Shown in pieces: positions 30,001-30,039 of a stretch of DNA of 30,039 nucleotides. The notes beneath the pieces are model-generated. The model worked only from the letters and a program-made list of their open reading frames with translations. It did not search any database and was not told the origin of the DNA. The translations under genes were made by a program, and so were the position numbers. The DNA comes from Hofstenia miamia (Eukaryota > Xenacoelomorpha > Acoela > Hofsteniidae): the NCBI GenBank assembly GCA_900660155.1, contig CABFPE010000155.1, forward strand, positions 926,278 through 956,316, given 5' to 3'. The stretch's first letter is position 1. Each line of letters begins with the position of its first letter.

Positions 30001-30039
30001 TTTTTAGTAATAGGCTTTAGATCAAGGCAGCCACGGGGC
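27023..30039. other. Intergenic, nothing recognised
   Basis: AT-rich sequence. The 76-codon frame at 27990-28220 lacks an identifiable domain or splice context. A slightly GC-richer stretch at 29270-29370 has one open frame of about 40 codons without recognisable homology. The last bases (ggcagccacggggc) turn GC-rich abruptly, possibly the edge of another element cut by the window. Confidence 0.5.

Noticed and set aside
1..30039. CRISPR arrays, bacterial operons, rRNA or tRNA genes
   Set aside because: No regularly spaced repeats, no ribosome-binding sites and no RNA gene structure; the window is plainly eukaryotic.

Overview
This window looks like a piece of an AT-rich, intron- and transposon-rich invertebrate nuclear genome. 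There are no operons or bacterial signals. The only convincing host gene is spliced, and the rest is dominated by eukaryotic mobile elements: Ty3/gypsy LTR elements, non-LTR LINEs, Penelope-like elements, a hAT element, a piggyBac-like MITE and a foldback MITE. The mix, together with a secreted PAN/apple plus 'W-x-x-x-F-(R/K)-A' protein, fits an aquatic invertebrate such as a cnidarian, mollusc or lancelet-like animal. The sequence alone does not fix the phylum.

Layout. 1-212: (ATT)n tract and a decayed LINE reverse-transcriptase fragment. 213-2052: nothing recognised. 2053-6131: Ty3/gypsy element on the + strand with 136-137 bp LTRs, all domains from gag to integrase recognisable but broken by stops and frameshifts. 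6250-6632: fragment of a Penelope-like element (PLE) on the - strand. 6749-6872: a possible small - strand exon. 8238-14636: a three-exon host gene on the + strand (exons 8238-8489, 12377-12761, 14419-14636, polyadenylation signal 14710). Its 3.9 kb first intron is packed with insertions: an (AAT)25 tract and LINE remnant (- strand, 9178-9800), two PLE pieces lying back to back (9800-10306 on -, 10311-10650 on +), and a 761 bp hAT derivative with a perfect 8 bp target duplication (11042-11802). 14716-17543: nothing recognised. 17544-17809: assembly gap with the same 52 bp on both sides. 17809-18032: piggyBac-like MITE. 18151-21490: older, internally deleted Mag-like Ty3/gypsy element on the - strand. 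22018-24468: 5'-truncated LINE on the + strand. 26743-27022: foldback MITE with about 50 bp inverted termini and internal repeats. 27023-30039: nothing recognised.

The host gene encodes, by phase-consistent splicing, a predicted secreted protein of 284 residues: signal peptide, PAN/apple-like cysteine module, then a two-exon module I recognise by pattern but cannot name. None of the mobile elements appears able to move by itself. Each has lost catalytic residues, reading frame or whole domains, although the termini of the hAT and piggyBac-like copies could in principle be recognised by a transposase supplied elsewhere in the genome.
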